This document shows positions 38,981 through 52,906 of a stretch of 64,000 nucleotides of DNA, in pieces. A program made the translations under genes and the position numbers. The stretch spans positions 30,868,750 to 30,932,749 of the forward strand of contig CM022671.1 of NCBI GenBank assembly GCA_012295275.1. The letters are read 5' to 3'. This DNA is from Chrysomallon squamiferum (taxonomy: Eukaryota; Mollusca; Gastropoda; Neomphalida; Peltospiridae). The number at the start of each line of letters is the position of its first letter. The stretch's first letter is position 1. Below the pieces are notes generated by a model. It was not told the DNA's origin. It made no database searches and saw only the letters and a list, made by a program, of their open reading frames with translations.

Positions 38981-40042
38981 TAGTATGTATGTTTTTATAT
39001 ATATAAGTATGTATAAATATCTATCTGTCTATATATATATACGCATACTAATATGTGAGTTGGTTTTTTTTTCTTCTTTTTCACTAATTATAGGTGTGTG
39101 TGTGTGTGTGTTATTTATGTGGGTAGGTTCGTAGGTATGCATTTATATGTCTATGAAGAGGTGGATTGATGGATATATGTGGATGTATGTATAAATGTAT
39201 GTATAAATGTATGTAAATATGTGTTTAGATGTATTTGATCTGTATATGTAATTTTGTATGTGTGTATGCGTGTGCGTTTGTGTGTGTTTATTTACAGGAC
39301 TGTTGTTTTTCTCTTTGCTGCCTTCTGGCTGATTTGCTGTTTAGTTCGGATCCAGTACCATGCAGCAGAGGGGTACTCGGAGAGGGTTCTTGGCGAAGTG
39401 GCTAATAATATGTAAATAAAATAAAATAAAATAAAATAAAACATTAATAATTTTTTAATTATTAAATTATGAGATTAATGTTTTAAATTATATATATATA
39501 ATAAATTTTTTAAATTATATATATAAAATAAAAACAAAATTATATATATAATTTTAAAAATTAATCTAATAATTTAGTAATAAAAAATTATTAATGTTTT
39601 ATTTTCAATGTTTATTTTATTATATATATATTATTTATTTACTTATTTATTCATTGATTATTATTATTATTATTATTAATTTGTTCTTCTTCTTTCATTT
39701 TCTTTTATTGTTTATAAATAATAATAATAACACTAACAACAAGAACAATAACAAAAATCAGTAATAACGATTTTCCGATACTTACCTTTATTTTGTAAAG
39801 AAAAAAGGTGTTACGTCCCTTTAAACACAAGTGGTTTTTTTATGTATATACTGTATAGGCTTCAGTTTTAATCGAAACAGTATACGCTGTATATTCTAAC
39901 AAACAACGACATTCTTCGTCGTTAGATTATAAATCTACAGCTCTAAACTTTGTTAAATTGATGATTTATGAAGAAGAATTAAAATGTTTAATAAAATATC
40001 AAATACCTCTTCTGACGACAGACAAGAACAACATCCCCCCAT
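37325..40042 (-). CDS. Unrecognised 231-residue protein with predicted myristoyl/palmitoyl N-terminus, five exons
   Basis: Function unknown. Exons, 5' to 3': 40007-40042, 39359-39401, 38267-38340, 37964-38111, 37325-37719. All have GT-AG borders and phases agree (0, 1, 0, 1), giving 231 residues. The first exon encodes MGGCCSCLSSEE: Gly2 suits N-myristoylation and Cys4, Cys5 and Cys7 suit palmitoylation. A Pro/Ser linker ending TPLLH comes from the 43-bp second exon. The rest is soluble and mostly helical: LDKTFQDHSKLYNDLLGKF, ESCLKNLASGCGG, a strand-like KYSIQIEYDP, ALKLYNQSNHLCKEILEKS and IEIIQRHTEKTFNVIKEAS. The overall plan recalls lipid-anchored scaffold proteins such as LAMTOR1 or BORCS5, but no sequence similarity was recognised. 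The three downstream exons are secure; the first two rest on phase and splice sites. A TATA box lies just upstream. Confidence 0.65.
38936..38977. repeat. (CA)n microsatellite
   Basis: About 20 CA units inside the intron between the second and third exons of the minus-strand gene at 37.3-40.0 kb. Confidence 0.95.
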
Positions 40043-40077
40043 AGCTGTACTTCCGCGTCACCTGTCTCGTGACGAGG

Positions 40078-40085
40078 TTTATATA
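40078..40085 (-). promoter_or_regulatory. TATA box upstream of the acylated-protein gene
   Basis: TATATAAA on the minus strand, 36 bp upstream of the ATG at 40042. The perfect 11-bp palindrome CTCGTGACGAG overlaps this interval (about 40066-40076), and an E box CACGTG lies at 40120-40125. Confidence 0.5.
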
Positions 40086-40563
40086 CACTTCTATTCGTCG
40101 TCTGCTCAGGTTTCTAGGACACGTGCACATTACGGTTTTGTCATCTGCTGACATAATATCCGAATATTGACATTTTTTTATGCTGTAATATTTGCTGTCG
40201 TTTAAATGTGTGTGTAAGAGTGTACTTTTGTTTGCTTGTGGTTAAATATATGTATGTGTTATTTTAAGTATTTAGCCTAATTTTGGTTTCACTGACCCGC
40301 GAATAGTTCGGGTGGGCGAGAAAAACGTTTGTGCGCGTGCGTGTATCTAGGAAAAAAATCCATGTGTACTAGTGAGATGTCAGTTCAGAGCCATGAATTG
40401 ATTGGTTATAAAAAATCAGACTTCCATATATAAACCGTTGTGAACTGCTGATTACAACACGAAACTACATGTTATTGATTTAGTACATGTTGCTTTGTTT
40501 TTTTAGTATTGTTATATTAACGTATTTGCTGTCGTAGTGCGAAATTAATTTACATAGAATTAA

Positions 40564-40609
<46 letters not shown>

Positions 40610-41018
40610 TATAAAAATAAAATTTAAAGTAATAATAATAATAAATAAATAAATAAATAAATAAATATTTAACCCGCACAAACAGATAAATAATAATAAT
40701 AAAAAATAAATAAATAAATAAGAAAAAGAAGAAAATCGTTGTCACGTAAAAATTAATGTCTGCACATTTTCCACCATTTCAATAATTTTTGGTTTTCTAT
40801 TTTTTATTCACTTTTTATTATCATTTACTAATGATTTTATCAAAGAGTATTATTTTCTGCAACGACACTACGACTAATACAGAACGGTAATTCGGTTAAT
40901 TCCGCGATATAAGTACATTTTCAGATCTATTAGGAGCATCACATATAATAAACTGATGCATCTATTTGATCAATAAATTATGATGTAATCCATAGTAGGA
41001 ATCATTTTTCTTATCATC

Positions 41019-41023
<5 letters not shown>

Positions 41024-41101
<78 letters not shown>
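41024..41101. repeat. (AG)n microsatellite
   Basis: About 39 AG units, intergenic. Confidence 0.97.
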
Positions 41102-41102
<1 letters not shown>

Positions 41103-41536
41103 ATGTTGGTTGCTTAATGTTAATTTATTCACTAATTTTCAATTGCAAAACTTTCAAACAAAAACAAAAAACAAACAAAACAACCAACAACAAAAACAAT
41201 GAATTTATATCAAAAGATATTTATTGCAAAATGATTTTATTTATTAAAGGTGACATATATATATACGACATGAAAGGGGAAATATTTAAAGAGCAATGGG
41301 AACAAAAAAATGTAACAACAACCCTGAAAAACGTGTATAATTATGTCAACAATAACTGGTTATGACGTCACAACACTCTTTGTTAATTTAAACATTCAAC
41401 GTAACTATATAAAATACTAACACAGCAAATTCACAAACATGCAGTCTCTCCAGATTTGTCCCGATCCAACCATATTTTCAGAAATTGCGAATCTATGAAT
41501 TTAAGCCAGTTACAAATAATCCTAAATAACAAATAA

Positions 41537-41567
<31 letters not shown>

Positions 41568-42477
41568 CAAAACAAAACAAAATAAAATAATTTACAATTT
41601 GCGCAAGAAAAGTATGTATTATAAAAACTGGTGACTAAAATTTCTTTGAGCTAAAACATGTTTTTTCTTGTATCCTTTTTAAAAAACGGATCAAAACAAT
41701 ATATCAAAAGATGTGGTTTGTTATGCTAAACAAGAATGACTGGGAGGACATATTAAATATCAAATCTAATTATATGTACATGTTCTTTAAACATTTTTGT
41801 ATGTATAATTATATTTTTAACGACAGACAAAATTTAAAAATTGTTTTAATAATAAAAAGGATAGGCTTTGGTTAACAGCTAAAATATAAACATTAAAAAT
41901 CTAAAACATTGAAGAAACAATATAAAAGTTGAAGAAGAAAAAATAAACAGCTTTTGTTCTCTATATGGATTTGCAAAGATTTATTCTCTCTCTCACTCAC
42001 TCACTCACTCACTCACTCACTCACTCACTCTCACTCACTCACTCTCACTCTCTCACTCTCTCTCTCTCCACAGACATTTGTGTGTTACCCTTGCTATATT
42101 AATATTTAAACTGACACTTCAGGGAAATTCACCAACACATGATAAAAACAAAAATGTTAATACAGAAATTACATACATTTGTATGTTTCCTCATAACCTT
42201 TTTTGGTCAGTATAACGACATAAAATAAATCAGAACTATTTTACCTTACTACCAATCTCAGTTTTTAATGCTTCAGATTCCATAATTAACTTTATAGAAT
42301 CATCTACTAACCATCAAAAGGTAATTAACAAAAAGTCTCGAGTCCAAGCACCTCTGTTGTGGGCAAATGATTCAGTAGCCTATATATTCAATTTCAGTCA
42401 GTATAAGTAACAGTACATTAAAAGACTAGTTACAGAGAAGAGAGTATAAGTTTTGATGTTTTCTGCAAATTTTTTAT

Positions 42478-42555
42478 TGCAAGCAGTAACTGGGATTTGA
42501 TCACATTTCCTAGCAGACAAAAGGCAACAGCTTAACCTCTTGTTCCTCAAGACTG
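42478..42555 (-). mobile_element. Second-family tRNA-like SINE head, fragment
   Basis: The minus strand reads AAGAGGTTAAGCTGTTGCC, then TTTTGTCTGCTAGG, then TGATCAAATCCCAG. The end is B-box-like (GATCAAATCC) and the start recalls the GGTTAAG D-arm part of an A box, at normal tRNA spacing. Unrelated to the 209-bp SINE. Only one copy is seen, so family status is an inference. Confidence 0.4.
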
Positions 42556-44199
42556 ATAAAAATTATACAAATGTTTTAGTAATCAAAACAGAATAAATAA
42601 AATTACATTAAGCACATGAGAGATCACCAACTGTCAAATGTAAATACAATACTCCTTTCCAGTCTACTGATGCTGAATATAATATCATTCCAACACCTAC
42701 AATATCCAGTTATTATGCATACACCAGTAATAATATTCAGTTAATAAATAAATAGTAACAGTATGTTATATACACAGCGCACCATATACAATAATTACAT
42801 ACATGATATATGGGATGTGTTACCATGACTGGTACAAAATGTAATTAAGTGTAATATCTGAATTGCTGGAAGCATATACAATAGTACAGTATTTATTTAT
42901 TTTATATATAAATTATTAACAAAGTAATTCAGAGGAATATCTACAATGCTGGAAACAGATACACCAGTATTTTATTTATTTATTTATTTTTTATATATAT
43001 TTTAAAATTATTATTTTATTTATTTATTGATTGATGAGATTTGCATATTGAAAATTCTATATAATGTAATGAAATAAAACAGATTTGTTTTATTTTGTTT
43101 TTTAAAATAGTGATTTATTCTTATTTAGTTTTATTATTTTTTTTTTTTTTTTTTTTCTTTCTATTAAGTAATTATTTTCATTATTTTCTCTCTCTCCTCT
43201 TACAATGTAAATATATAACATATGTAAGTAAAAATACATTGCAATTTTACATTATAAATATAATAAAAACATTTTGTATTTTTATTTTTTACATTAAAAT
43301 AAAAATCTATTTACATGACATCTAAGATTTAAGATTTTGTAGAATTTTGATTTTTGTTTGATAACATGAAAATTTTGATTTTTGTTTGATAACATGAAAA
43401 TATTATTATTATTATTATTATTATTAAACAATAAATGAGTGTTTATTATTTATGAAAAAAGTATAATAATAAAAGCAATAGCAATAATAATATTATTATT
43501 ATCAATAATAATAACAATAACAATAATGCAAATAAAAGGTTTAAATTAGACCAACAAAAAGATATAAATTGTTAAATAAAATATTTTAAAAAAATTAAAA
43601 ATAATAATAAACGAAAAAGAAATAAATAATATGGCTGCTTGCTTTTTCAAGTTAACATTTATTTTTTTGTGTTTGTGATATAAAAAGCAATGCTTATTAG
43701 TGGTTTACTTTGCATTTATATATTTTATTTAGTTATGTATTTATTTATTTATTTATTTATTTATTATATGTGGTTTATTTCTTACAATAAAATGAATGCA
43801 GTTTCAAAGATGAATTATTCTCAACATCCAATAATATACTATTAAAATACTGAAGTTATCACTGGGAAGACATATACAAGGCATACACAGCATCTATTAC
43901 TGAATGTAAAAACTTATAACAGTATAATACGGTGTATATTGTGTTCTATTCATACAGACACTGGTACATATGTAAGATAATGTAAATGTAAAGCAGAATC
44001 TAATAAAATCAGTAATGTAAATTTTTTCATTTATGTAAAATACTCTAAATCTTAATCTTATAACCTAAAAACATAAATAACATAAATATTTTATTTATTT
44101 GTTTGTTTGTTTGTTTGTTTAAAAGCAAATAATTTATATTTTTTAATTTATCTGAAGTAAAAACCTTTATTTATTTAATTTGAATAAAAAAAAATACAC

Positions 44200-44232
<33 letters not shown>

Positions 44233-44392
44233 TTATTATTTCTTCACTTATTTATTTATTCCTAATCACATCAATGGTAAAGTATATGCATTATTGCATT
44301 TGTGAATTAACACAAATCATGCCCTTTTTATATGCTAAAAAATTACATGATGAACAGCATTTTCATTTCATAACAGAAAAAAAAAAAAAAAA

Positions 44393-44431
<39 letters not shown>

Positions 44432-45529
44432 AGTTAAATATTCTAGTTGCATTAGGCAACATTTTTATGCTTAAATTTGAAAAAGGAAGTGATGAAAATA
44501 AAAAATAAAATAAAATAAAAAAAAGTAAAATAAAATAAACATACATTGACATGTTCACAAGACTATCTTCTTAAGATAAACATACAAATATAATTCAGAT
44601 TTTATATATATTTCCATGCATTTGTAAAATAGCAGATCATTATTAAATGCTTGTAGCTTACAGAAAGTCATGTCTAAGACCAGAATCTGTAAGTTATGAA
44701 TACATAACACATTTTAAAATTATTATTATTAATGCTAGTACTACTAACATTACAGCTGCTGTTAATAGTGATACTGTATCATCACCATCATCATCATCAT
44801 CACCACCATAACCTCACTGCTATTGTCTGGTGAAAATAGGACTAATTACTGATTTAACAGGATCATTCAAAATCGAACAACAATGACTTATAAATTATAC
44901 CCATATAATAAATGCTTACATCCATTGAATACTGAAGCAAATATTTCAGGACTAATTACCTGTAAAGTCATGGAAATGTTAACTTTGAATTATTCTTCGA
45001 GCCATAAATGATAACTATTATTGTTAATAATAATTAAAAAAACCCTGGTTACAATGTTTCTTGAAGTTGTATTATTTTTGGTACAGTTTTTATCATAATT
45101 TTACCTTCTATTCTGCTCATGTTAGAATTAAATAATAATCATAATAAAAATGATGATGATGATGTGATGATAGTAATAATAATAGTCATAATCACAACCA
45201 CAGACAATAAAGTTACTTAGGATATGCATTTGCACTCCACAAATAAAAATTATTTCACACTACTGATTCAGTACATACTTGTTACTGTACTGACTGTCTA
45301 ACAGAAACACAGGTAATAAAAACAATTTTTTTAAAACAATAATAACTGTTCCCCTCAGACACTGAATGTATGACAGTGTCAAAGGAACAACTGGCTATTA
45401 TGTGGTATCAAAAAAAACAACAAAGTAAATAAATAAAATTAAAAATAAAAAGATGTATGTGATGGTCAGGTATGAAATAAATACAAGTTTAATACTATCT
45501 TACAAACACAACATCACACCAACACAGCG

Positions 45530-47432
45530 TCACACAAACACAGGCACTACATCCTCGGGAAGATTCCATCGGAAATTCAGTCCATCAAACTGCAAGAAAA
45601 CAGAATCAGTTAAACAAATAAACAAAGAAAAAATACTACAGATGACAGTGCAATTTTAACAAGAAACTTTTCACAATAAAAAGTTTAAGTTGTGACTTCC
45701 AGAACTCTGGCAAAATTACTCACTTCTTTCCCTTATACATAGGTTCCTTGTAACAGATAACACATACAAAAATATCTTATAATTCACAGGTAAGGTATAT
45801 ATTACTACATAGTTTGGTAGTTGAACAAAGGCTAATGAGAAGATGCTAATTAAATAATGTGTACTGCTGACTGTAGCCTATGGATCATCAGCAAAAGGTT
45901 TTCTCTCGTGTATCATTCATATATATGTATATATTGAAGTGTTGTTAAATGTTTTATTTTTTTAACAAACTCTGTTTCTGTGAATGTAATTATGAGTCAC
46001 TAGAGTAGGTAGACTCACCCCTGTAAAAGCCTGTGAAGATTCCTTTTCCACCATGACAGGTGCCCAACTCATTCCTGTCATTGGGAAGAAGTCAGGAGGA
46101 ACAACATCCATAGGACTCAACTGTACAGTAACAAGAAATACATATAACTGATTTATGAAACTGTTATATTTAATTCATTAAATAATTTATAGTTCTTATA
46201 TCATAATAATTATATTATGTATTATTTAATTTTGAGAAATAACCATATTTCACAAAATTAAATTAAAAACTAAGTCTGTTTAAATCAAATCTGTATTATT
46301 ATTATTGTTGTTATAATAAATGGTAACAACTGTATCTATTAATACTCTATTTTTTTAATCTTTAGTCCTAGTCAAATTAGTGAAGAAAAAAATTATTTTT
46401 CTTATTTCTTTTGTTCTTTTAAGATATGTCTTTGACTGTGGCATGAATTAAAACAATCTAAGATGAAATGATTTGGGATTGTATTTATTAGATTTCAAAG
46501 ATGAGTAACACTAACCTGTTTTTCTATAAGGCTGGTAAACTGAAGATTCTTGAAAAATTCGAGTTTTTGTAATGAAGCTAAATCTGTTAATCGTCTGGCA
46601 GGACTTTTTGTGAGCAACTGAAAACAAATATTTAAATGAAATACTTATTTTAATAAAGTTTGCAAAAACCATTTATTTCAGAAATTATTTGGAATCAATG
46701 CAGAAGAAGGTTAAAGATACAAAGTTACCTTAATGTAGTTTAAAAATAACATATAATATAGTTGTCTATAATCTATAAAATAGTTTCTGCATCTGAGATT
46801 CATCAGAATCTTTATAGAGAAAGAAAAAAAAAATTATAATAAAGGTTAAAAAAAAATAATAATAAAAAAAAATAAATAGAATAAAATAAAATAAAATAGA
46901 AAGACAAATTAAATAACAAATTTCATATTCTTATAAAATAGAACTTAAGAAAGATAACATTTTTCATTGACAAATACATGCATGAGCATTGTAAAAAAAA
47001 AAAAAAGCCAGCTACTTGGAAACATTACAAATAGATAAATGTATATACAAATAACTCTGTATGCTTCATTGAATCTATGTTCATGCAAATGTAAATATGA
47101 ATGCCTCTGTTTGTAAAAGTTTAAACACTTACTCGATGTACAACATCTTGTGGTTCATTCCCGATTGTCTGAGGTAGGAGGAAGTCACATTCATACACTT
47201 TTTGAGCCATTTCAGTGTGTGTGCTGGTACCATCCACAGGATACTGAGAAACAACATACACAGGTATAGTAATACATGTTGTTATAAGTAACAAAATAAT
47301 AAGTAAAAATAAAATAAAATAAAATAAAATAAAATAAATAAATAAATAATAGTAGAAATAATAATAACAATAATAATAATAATATCAAACAAAACAATAA
47401 TAAAAAAAAAAAAAAAAATAAATAAAAGTAGA

Positions 47433-47470
<38 letters not shown>

Positions 47471-48531
47471 TAGTAACAATATAAAAAATGACAATGATTA
47501 AAAATAATAATATTAAACAAAGAAATAACCAACAAACACTACTATCAATACCTCTACTAGTACTACCACTAAATAACAACAACAACTACAACAACAATAA
47601 TAACATCTAATATGTTAGTTAAACCTTAAATAGATAAATATATTCAGAATGCTGCTAAACAAATGGTCATTAAGCAGATTTATTACGTATCTCAGTAGAA
47701 GTTAAATATGAAAGAATGGTGGACAAACTTACCTTTCCAGCTAACATTATGTACATGAGTATACCTAGTGACCACCAGTCAGCGGTGTGACTGTATGGGT
47801 AGACTGAGAGAACTTCAGGAGCTGAAAATAAAACAGAACAACACTAACAATGCAGATTAAGACAGAGGGTGACCATACTGAATGATCACAATGGATTATA
47901 AAGTTTACGTTTTTGTGTCTGTTACCTACGTAACCTTGTGTAATCTGTATTCATAATTGCTTAAAGTTATTATATTCATTTTTTTTTTTTTGTGTTTGTG
48001 CATTTAGTAATTAAATTCAAATTGATAATTATAAAAAATATAATAGTATTTGTGAGGATTTTATGACAAAAAAAATATAAAAAAATAAAAATACAAAAAA
48101 AAAAAAGAGTTTAGAATACCCACACTTTTATTATGAATAAATAGTTGTTCTTTTTTTAAACAGATATATGTACATCAAATACCATAATAAAATATGGCCA
48201 TCTCAAGCATATTTTGCAACACTTGTCACTGTTAATAATTTAAAATATTAAATAAGTAATAATAGTAAATGTTTATTCAGTCTAAAAAAAAAAAAAAATA
48301 GTAATTGTGAATGTTAAATTAAAAGGGAGATAATTTGTTCAGTTTTTGTTACCCATGTACTGAAGAGTTCCACATATTGTTCTCGTTCTTTCGCCTTTGT
48401 TCAGCCATTTGGCTAAACCGAAGTCTATCAGCTGGATATGTCCTGTGTAAAAATTACACTAAAACATTACTACCAGTAAAATAAAATAGTAACACCAATA
48501 ATAGTCACAATAATAATAAATATAATAATAA

Positions 48532-48576
<45 letters not shown>

Positions 48577-49803
48577 TGAGTAGGTGTTTGTCCAAAAGTG
48601 AAAGTATGCAAGTAACAAAGGATAACAAAATGGATGAATGAATATATATATATATATATAGTGTGTGTGTGTATGTATGTATATGTGTATATATGTGTGT
48701 GTGTGTGTGTATATATATATATGTATATTATATATATGTGTGTGTGTGTGTGTGTGTAAATATATAAAAGGCTGACTGCTCCAAATCAGTAATAGTAACC
48801 TACATTAAAATGTTGGAAGTGGGTTTCAGCTTTCACTCTGTCATTACAAAATGACAAGCCTTACACTTATTAACTGATTTTATTAAAAACATGGATGTTT
48901 TGTTATCAACTGTCAAAGTGATTTTTTTGTGTAGAGATTTGAAAGTGATGCTTTAATTCAAAACCAATATATATAGTCATAAATATATTTATGTAGTTTC
49001 AACAAGCAAATTCGTTAAATGTGTATTAAAGGCTCACCTTTTGGATCAAAAAGTATGTTTTCCATCTGCAAATTAGAAAATGTTTTGAATATAAAAAAAA
49101 CCAGCATATCACAACACTGAGAGAAAATAAGTAAGAATGCACTATAATGCATTTCAAATATCTAAAAAAAAAAAAAAAATTATAAAATTTTCATAGAACA
49201 TTTGAAATTATATATTGCTATAAAGGATAAAAGAAAGAAAAAGAAAAACCTTTAAAGGAATGATTTAAATCATAATTCTCTTGCATAGAAAAACCACTGG
49301 GAAAAAAAAAAAAAAAAAAAAAAAAGCATTCTTACCTTTAAATCTCTGTAAATTACACCTGAGTTATGCAAATATTCTGAAAAATAAATTGAACAATAAG
49401 ACTATACTTTCTTTTTAAAATTAATTAAAAATATATGGTCCATCAATCTTTTATATTAATTTTAAAAAAACAAATCAATCACATAGTACAGTGTACTCAC
49501 AAATAATTTTATATCTATATAATCACATTTATATCTAGCTACAACAAATGAAAATAAAATAAAATAAAAATAAAAATAAAAGGAAACATACCAAGCACTA
49601 TGCCCATCTCAGCCACATACAAGCGAACCAGTCTCTCTGGAAACATTGTGTGAAATGACCACAGAGAAAACAGATCACCATAAGGTACATAGTCTAGAAC
49701 TGGTAAAAACAAAAAACAAAAAACAAGAGTAGTTTTAAAAATTATTTGAAAAGAGGTACTGAAAAAATACAAAAAAAAAACACTAAAAGAATTTATATAT
49801 ATT

Positions 49804-49855
<52 letters not shown>

Positions 49856-51778
49856 AAAATTAAAAAAAACATAAAATAAAATAAAATAAAAAATAAATAA
49901 ATAAAAAAAAGAACAGTTAAAATCACTAATGGTGACAGTAGATGATTCTTTATAATGGTAAATGTCGAGTCCAAAGCCACCACAAAACTTGATACTTCTG
50001 AAACCAGTTCTAATATCTATACTCTCAGCAAATAAGTATATATCTGATGTAATTTTTCTAAGTGAAGTGTGCATACCAATATACAGGTGACTCTGAGACT
50101 GCCAGTATTCGTGTAGTTTGACAATGAAAGGATGATCACCAACTATTGACTGAATGGATGCTTCATCCTTACACTGCTGAATTGCATTTTCCTTCATAAT
50201 CTGTTCCTTCTCCAGCACCTTAACACAGAAAGAAAGCTTCTTTTTTTTTTTTTTTTTTTTTATAAACAGTTGTTTTATTTTACATACATATTTGGTAAAA
50301 TGGTTTTACAAGATGATGATGATAAAAAAAAGTTACAATAACACAAAAAAACTGCTGCTAAAATATCAATATGTGTTGCAGACCTTGTTTTTAATTTTTT
50401 CTTTTTTTAAATTATTTATATATATAAATAAGGGTTATCTTGTCAGACAGTAGACTTAAATAATATAATGTAGATAAAAAAATGTGATTAAAGTCATTAG
50501 AAATTTATTTAAATTATACCTTCATTGCATAAAACTTTTTTTCATCTTCTCTCTGCACTTTGAGAACATTTCCATAGGCACCATTTGCTATGACATCAAT
50601 AACCTGAAATAAAGATTTTTTTTTTTTTTTTTTTTTAGAACAAAATGTTTAAGGAAAACTATAGATAAATATGATTAATATATGCTAGAAAGATTTTATC
50701 TGGTGCCCCAGATTTGTGTGATTGTTTGAAAAAAAAAAAAAACCCAAAAACCTATAAAGTTTAAATTTGTACAAATATTATATTATGATAAAAAAACAAA
50801 TATAAGCTTCTTCCAGGCTTTACAAACTTGTTATTTTATTGCTATACCTTTTTAATCGTTTTTCTTTTCTTTCTTCCTTATTTTTTAATTTTTTAATTTC
50901 TTAATTTTCTTAATATTTATTGGTTATCAAATAAAATGATAACTTGTGTTAGATCTTTCTTTACAACATATTCAAGTGATATATTTACCAATTCATTAAT
51001 CACAGATATAATATTAATGCATATCATTAAAATTAGTGTTTAAAGAACTCTGTGAAAAAGCCATTAACTTTAAATTTAGTATTATAAAATGGTTATTTTT
51101 ACCTCAAAGTCCTGCTCTTCGATATCTCCCCTGACAGGGAAATCAGGCAGGAACAGTGCCTCAGTGATGGGAATTTTCCACATGTTTCTTCCATCTTCTC
51201 TGTCAACACTGTTCACCTTGGACGAAGAACCAAGTCGAAACAGTCTACCAGAACTTCGAGATTTAACTCGATCAAATGTTTCATTAGCAGATAAACTCTG
51301 AAAAACATAAAATATATCACAGTTATCATTAATGTTAATATTATATTATTATTTCTTTCAAAATTAAAGAATAGTTAAAATTAAAATTAATAAAAAGTAC
51401 ATATAAAATGATATATTAATTTAAACAGTTGTCAATATATGTTTCATAACATAGCCATATTATTCATAAAAGTTAATAATTTACATATTATTCTCATATG
51501 AATATAGTAAAATTTAAAAAATAAATTTCTTATACAGTCAGTTATTATTAATTTTGTTTTTGTTGCAAATACTTGGTTCTGTAAATTATATTTTACCATG
51601 TTAACATAACAGAAATTTTCTTCTGTGGAGCCACTTTAAAAAGTCAAAAACATAATAAAGCAGAACTGGTGTTACCACCTTGTTTAAATTAAATTGTTTA
51701 ATTATAATTTATAGGTATAAAATAATATAGAAATAATAAGAATAATAACAATAATAACAAAAACAACAATGCAAATAA

Positions 51779-51809
<31 letters not shown>

Positions 51810-52906
51810 GTAAATCCCCAAAAAAATAATAAAATAAAATTATACCAAACTCATTTATGAGTGAATGAAGTGAAGCATACTGGCTGAACAAAGAATGAAA
51901 GACAGCTGTGAAGGTAACACCCTGTACCTTGTACTTGTAGATTTAAATTGCACTATTACAGTTTATTTTCTTCCATAAACAAAAAGCAGAGAATGTACTT
52001 CATGTGGAAATTCAATCCTATACACTATAACAATATTATGAATATATATATATTAATTAATGTTAATTCAGCCATTACAAAGTATTTTTGTGTAACAATA
52101 ATTAATATTACCACCTTTTCTTATGTTATTTTTATCAATCAATAAAAAGAAATAAGACATCTTTTATATGCATCTTTCCAATGATAACAACAGCTATATG
52201 ATATATATATCTTATCCTTTGAATGGGAATTAGCCCAGAATGAATATCCTTAAGAATATCATATGATCCTGCAACAAGCAGACTCATTATCATTATGATA
52301 AACTGTTACCATTTATGTATCATAATTATACTTGATTACTGAATATGCACAATCACAATATATACATGATATATATATGCGATCATGTATTAATATTACT
52401 TTTATTAGTATTACAAGGCAGCATAATTCAATTCAAAATATTATGAAATTTTAATAACGTTATGAATTAAAATAAATAAAGACGGGGTTTAAACTAGTTT
52501 AACAAGTTTAAGTACTGATAATTAATTATTATATAATACAGATAAAAATAAATATTAAGAAAACTGACTCAGCAAGTGAAATAGATTGTAATTATTGGAT
52601 AGCTGAGTACATGCACATTTAGTGACTTGACTTACAGTGTTACATTAATAATAACACAGTTATTAATGATAAAGTTTAAAATACACTACTTTACAAGAAT
52701 TGACAGCCTAACTGACTCTATCATATTAGAAAGTATTTCTGTTCTGAGGCTTTTTGACTAACAAAAAAAAAAAAAAAAAAAAAAAAAATAAAAAAAAAAA
52801 AAACCTCACGGCACTCAAGTGACTCAGTTATTAGTGAAAATGTTACCTGTGTGTCAGGAACCGATTGTGCCTTTCTCAGTGGCATTTTATCATGGTTGTT
52901 CCCCAT
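45530..52906 (-). CDS. RSKR: RSKR (SgK494)-like AGC-family serine/threonine kinase, thirteen exons, complete
   Basis: Ribosomal-protein-S6-kinase-related kinase; the physiological substrate of the family is poorly known. Exons, 5' to 3': 52847-52906, 51103-51297, 50520-50603, 50077-50218, 49592-49699, 49336-49376, 49038-49065, 48353-48442, 47733-47821, 47133-47243, 46516-46617, 46019-46120, 45530-45589. Phases agree throughout, giving 403 residues, the family length. N-terminal MGNNHDK could be myristoylated. The family signature [15 protein letters not shown] precedes the kinase domain. The Gly loop is ANGAYGNV, with Ala91 where the first Gly is usual. Lys113 (AMK), Glu132 (DEAS), Asp208 (YRDLKMEN) and Asp226 (DFG) are all present, followed by activation loop [12 protein letters not shown] and [24 protein letters not shown] and the FPVRG segment point to RSKR rather than RSK, SGK or PKA. 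Predicted catalytically competent. Confidence 0.93.

Larger units (their letters stand above)
40130..45529. other. AT-rich intergenic region with simple repeats
   Basis: No exon recognised on either strand. It contains (AAT)n at about 40567-40610, (GA)n at 41024-41101, (ACTC)n at about 41993-42065, a SINE-like fragment at 42478-42555, a 28-bp tandem duplication at 43343-43398, poly-A at 44381-44430 and many (TTTA)n runs. The right part probably includes 3' untranslated sequence of the kinase gene. Confidence 0.55.

Noticed and set aside
39299-39415. Plus-strand open exon encoding a hydrophobic helix (VVFLFAAFWLICCLV) that ends in a stop
   Set aside because: No upstream partner exon was found, and the minus strand of the same DNA gives a 43-bp exon whose phases fit the gene at 37.3-40.0 kb on both sides.
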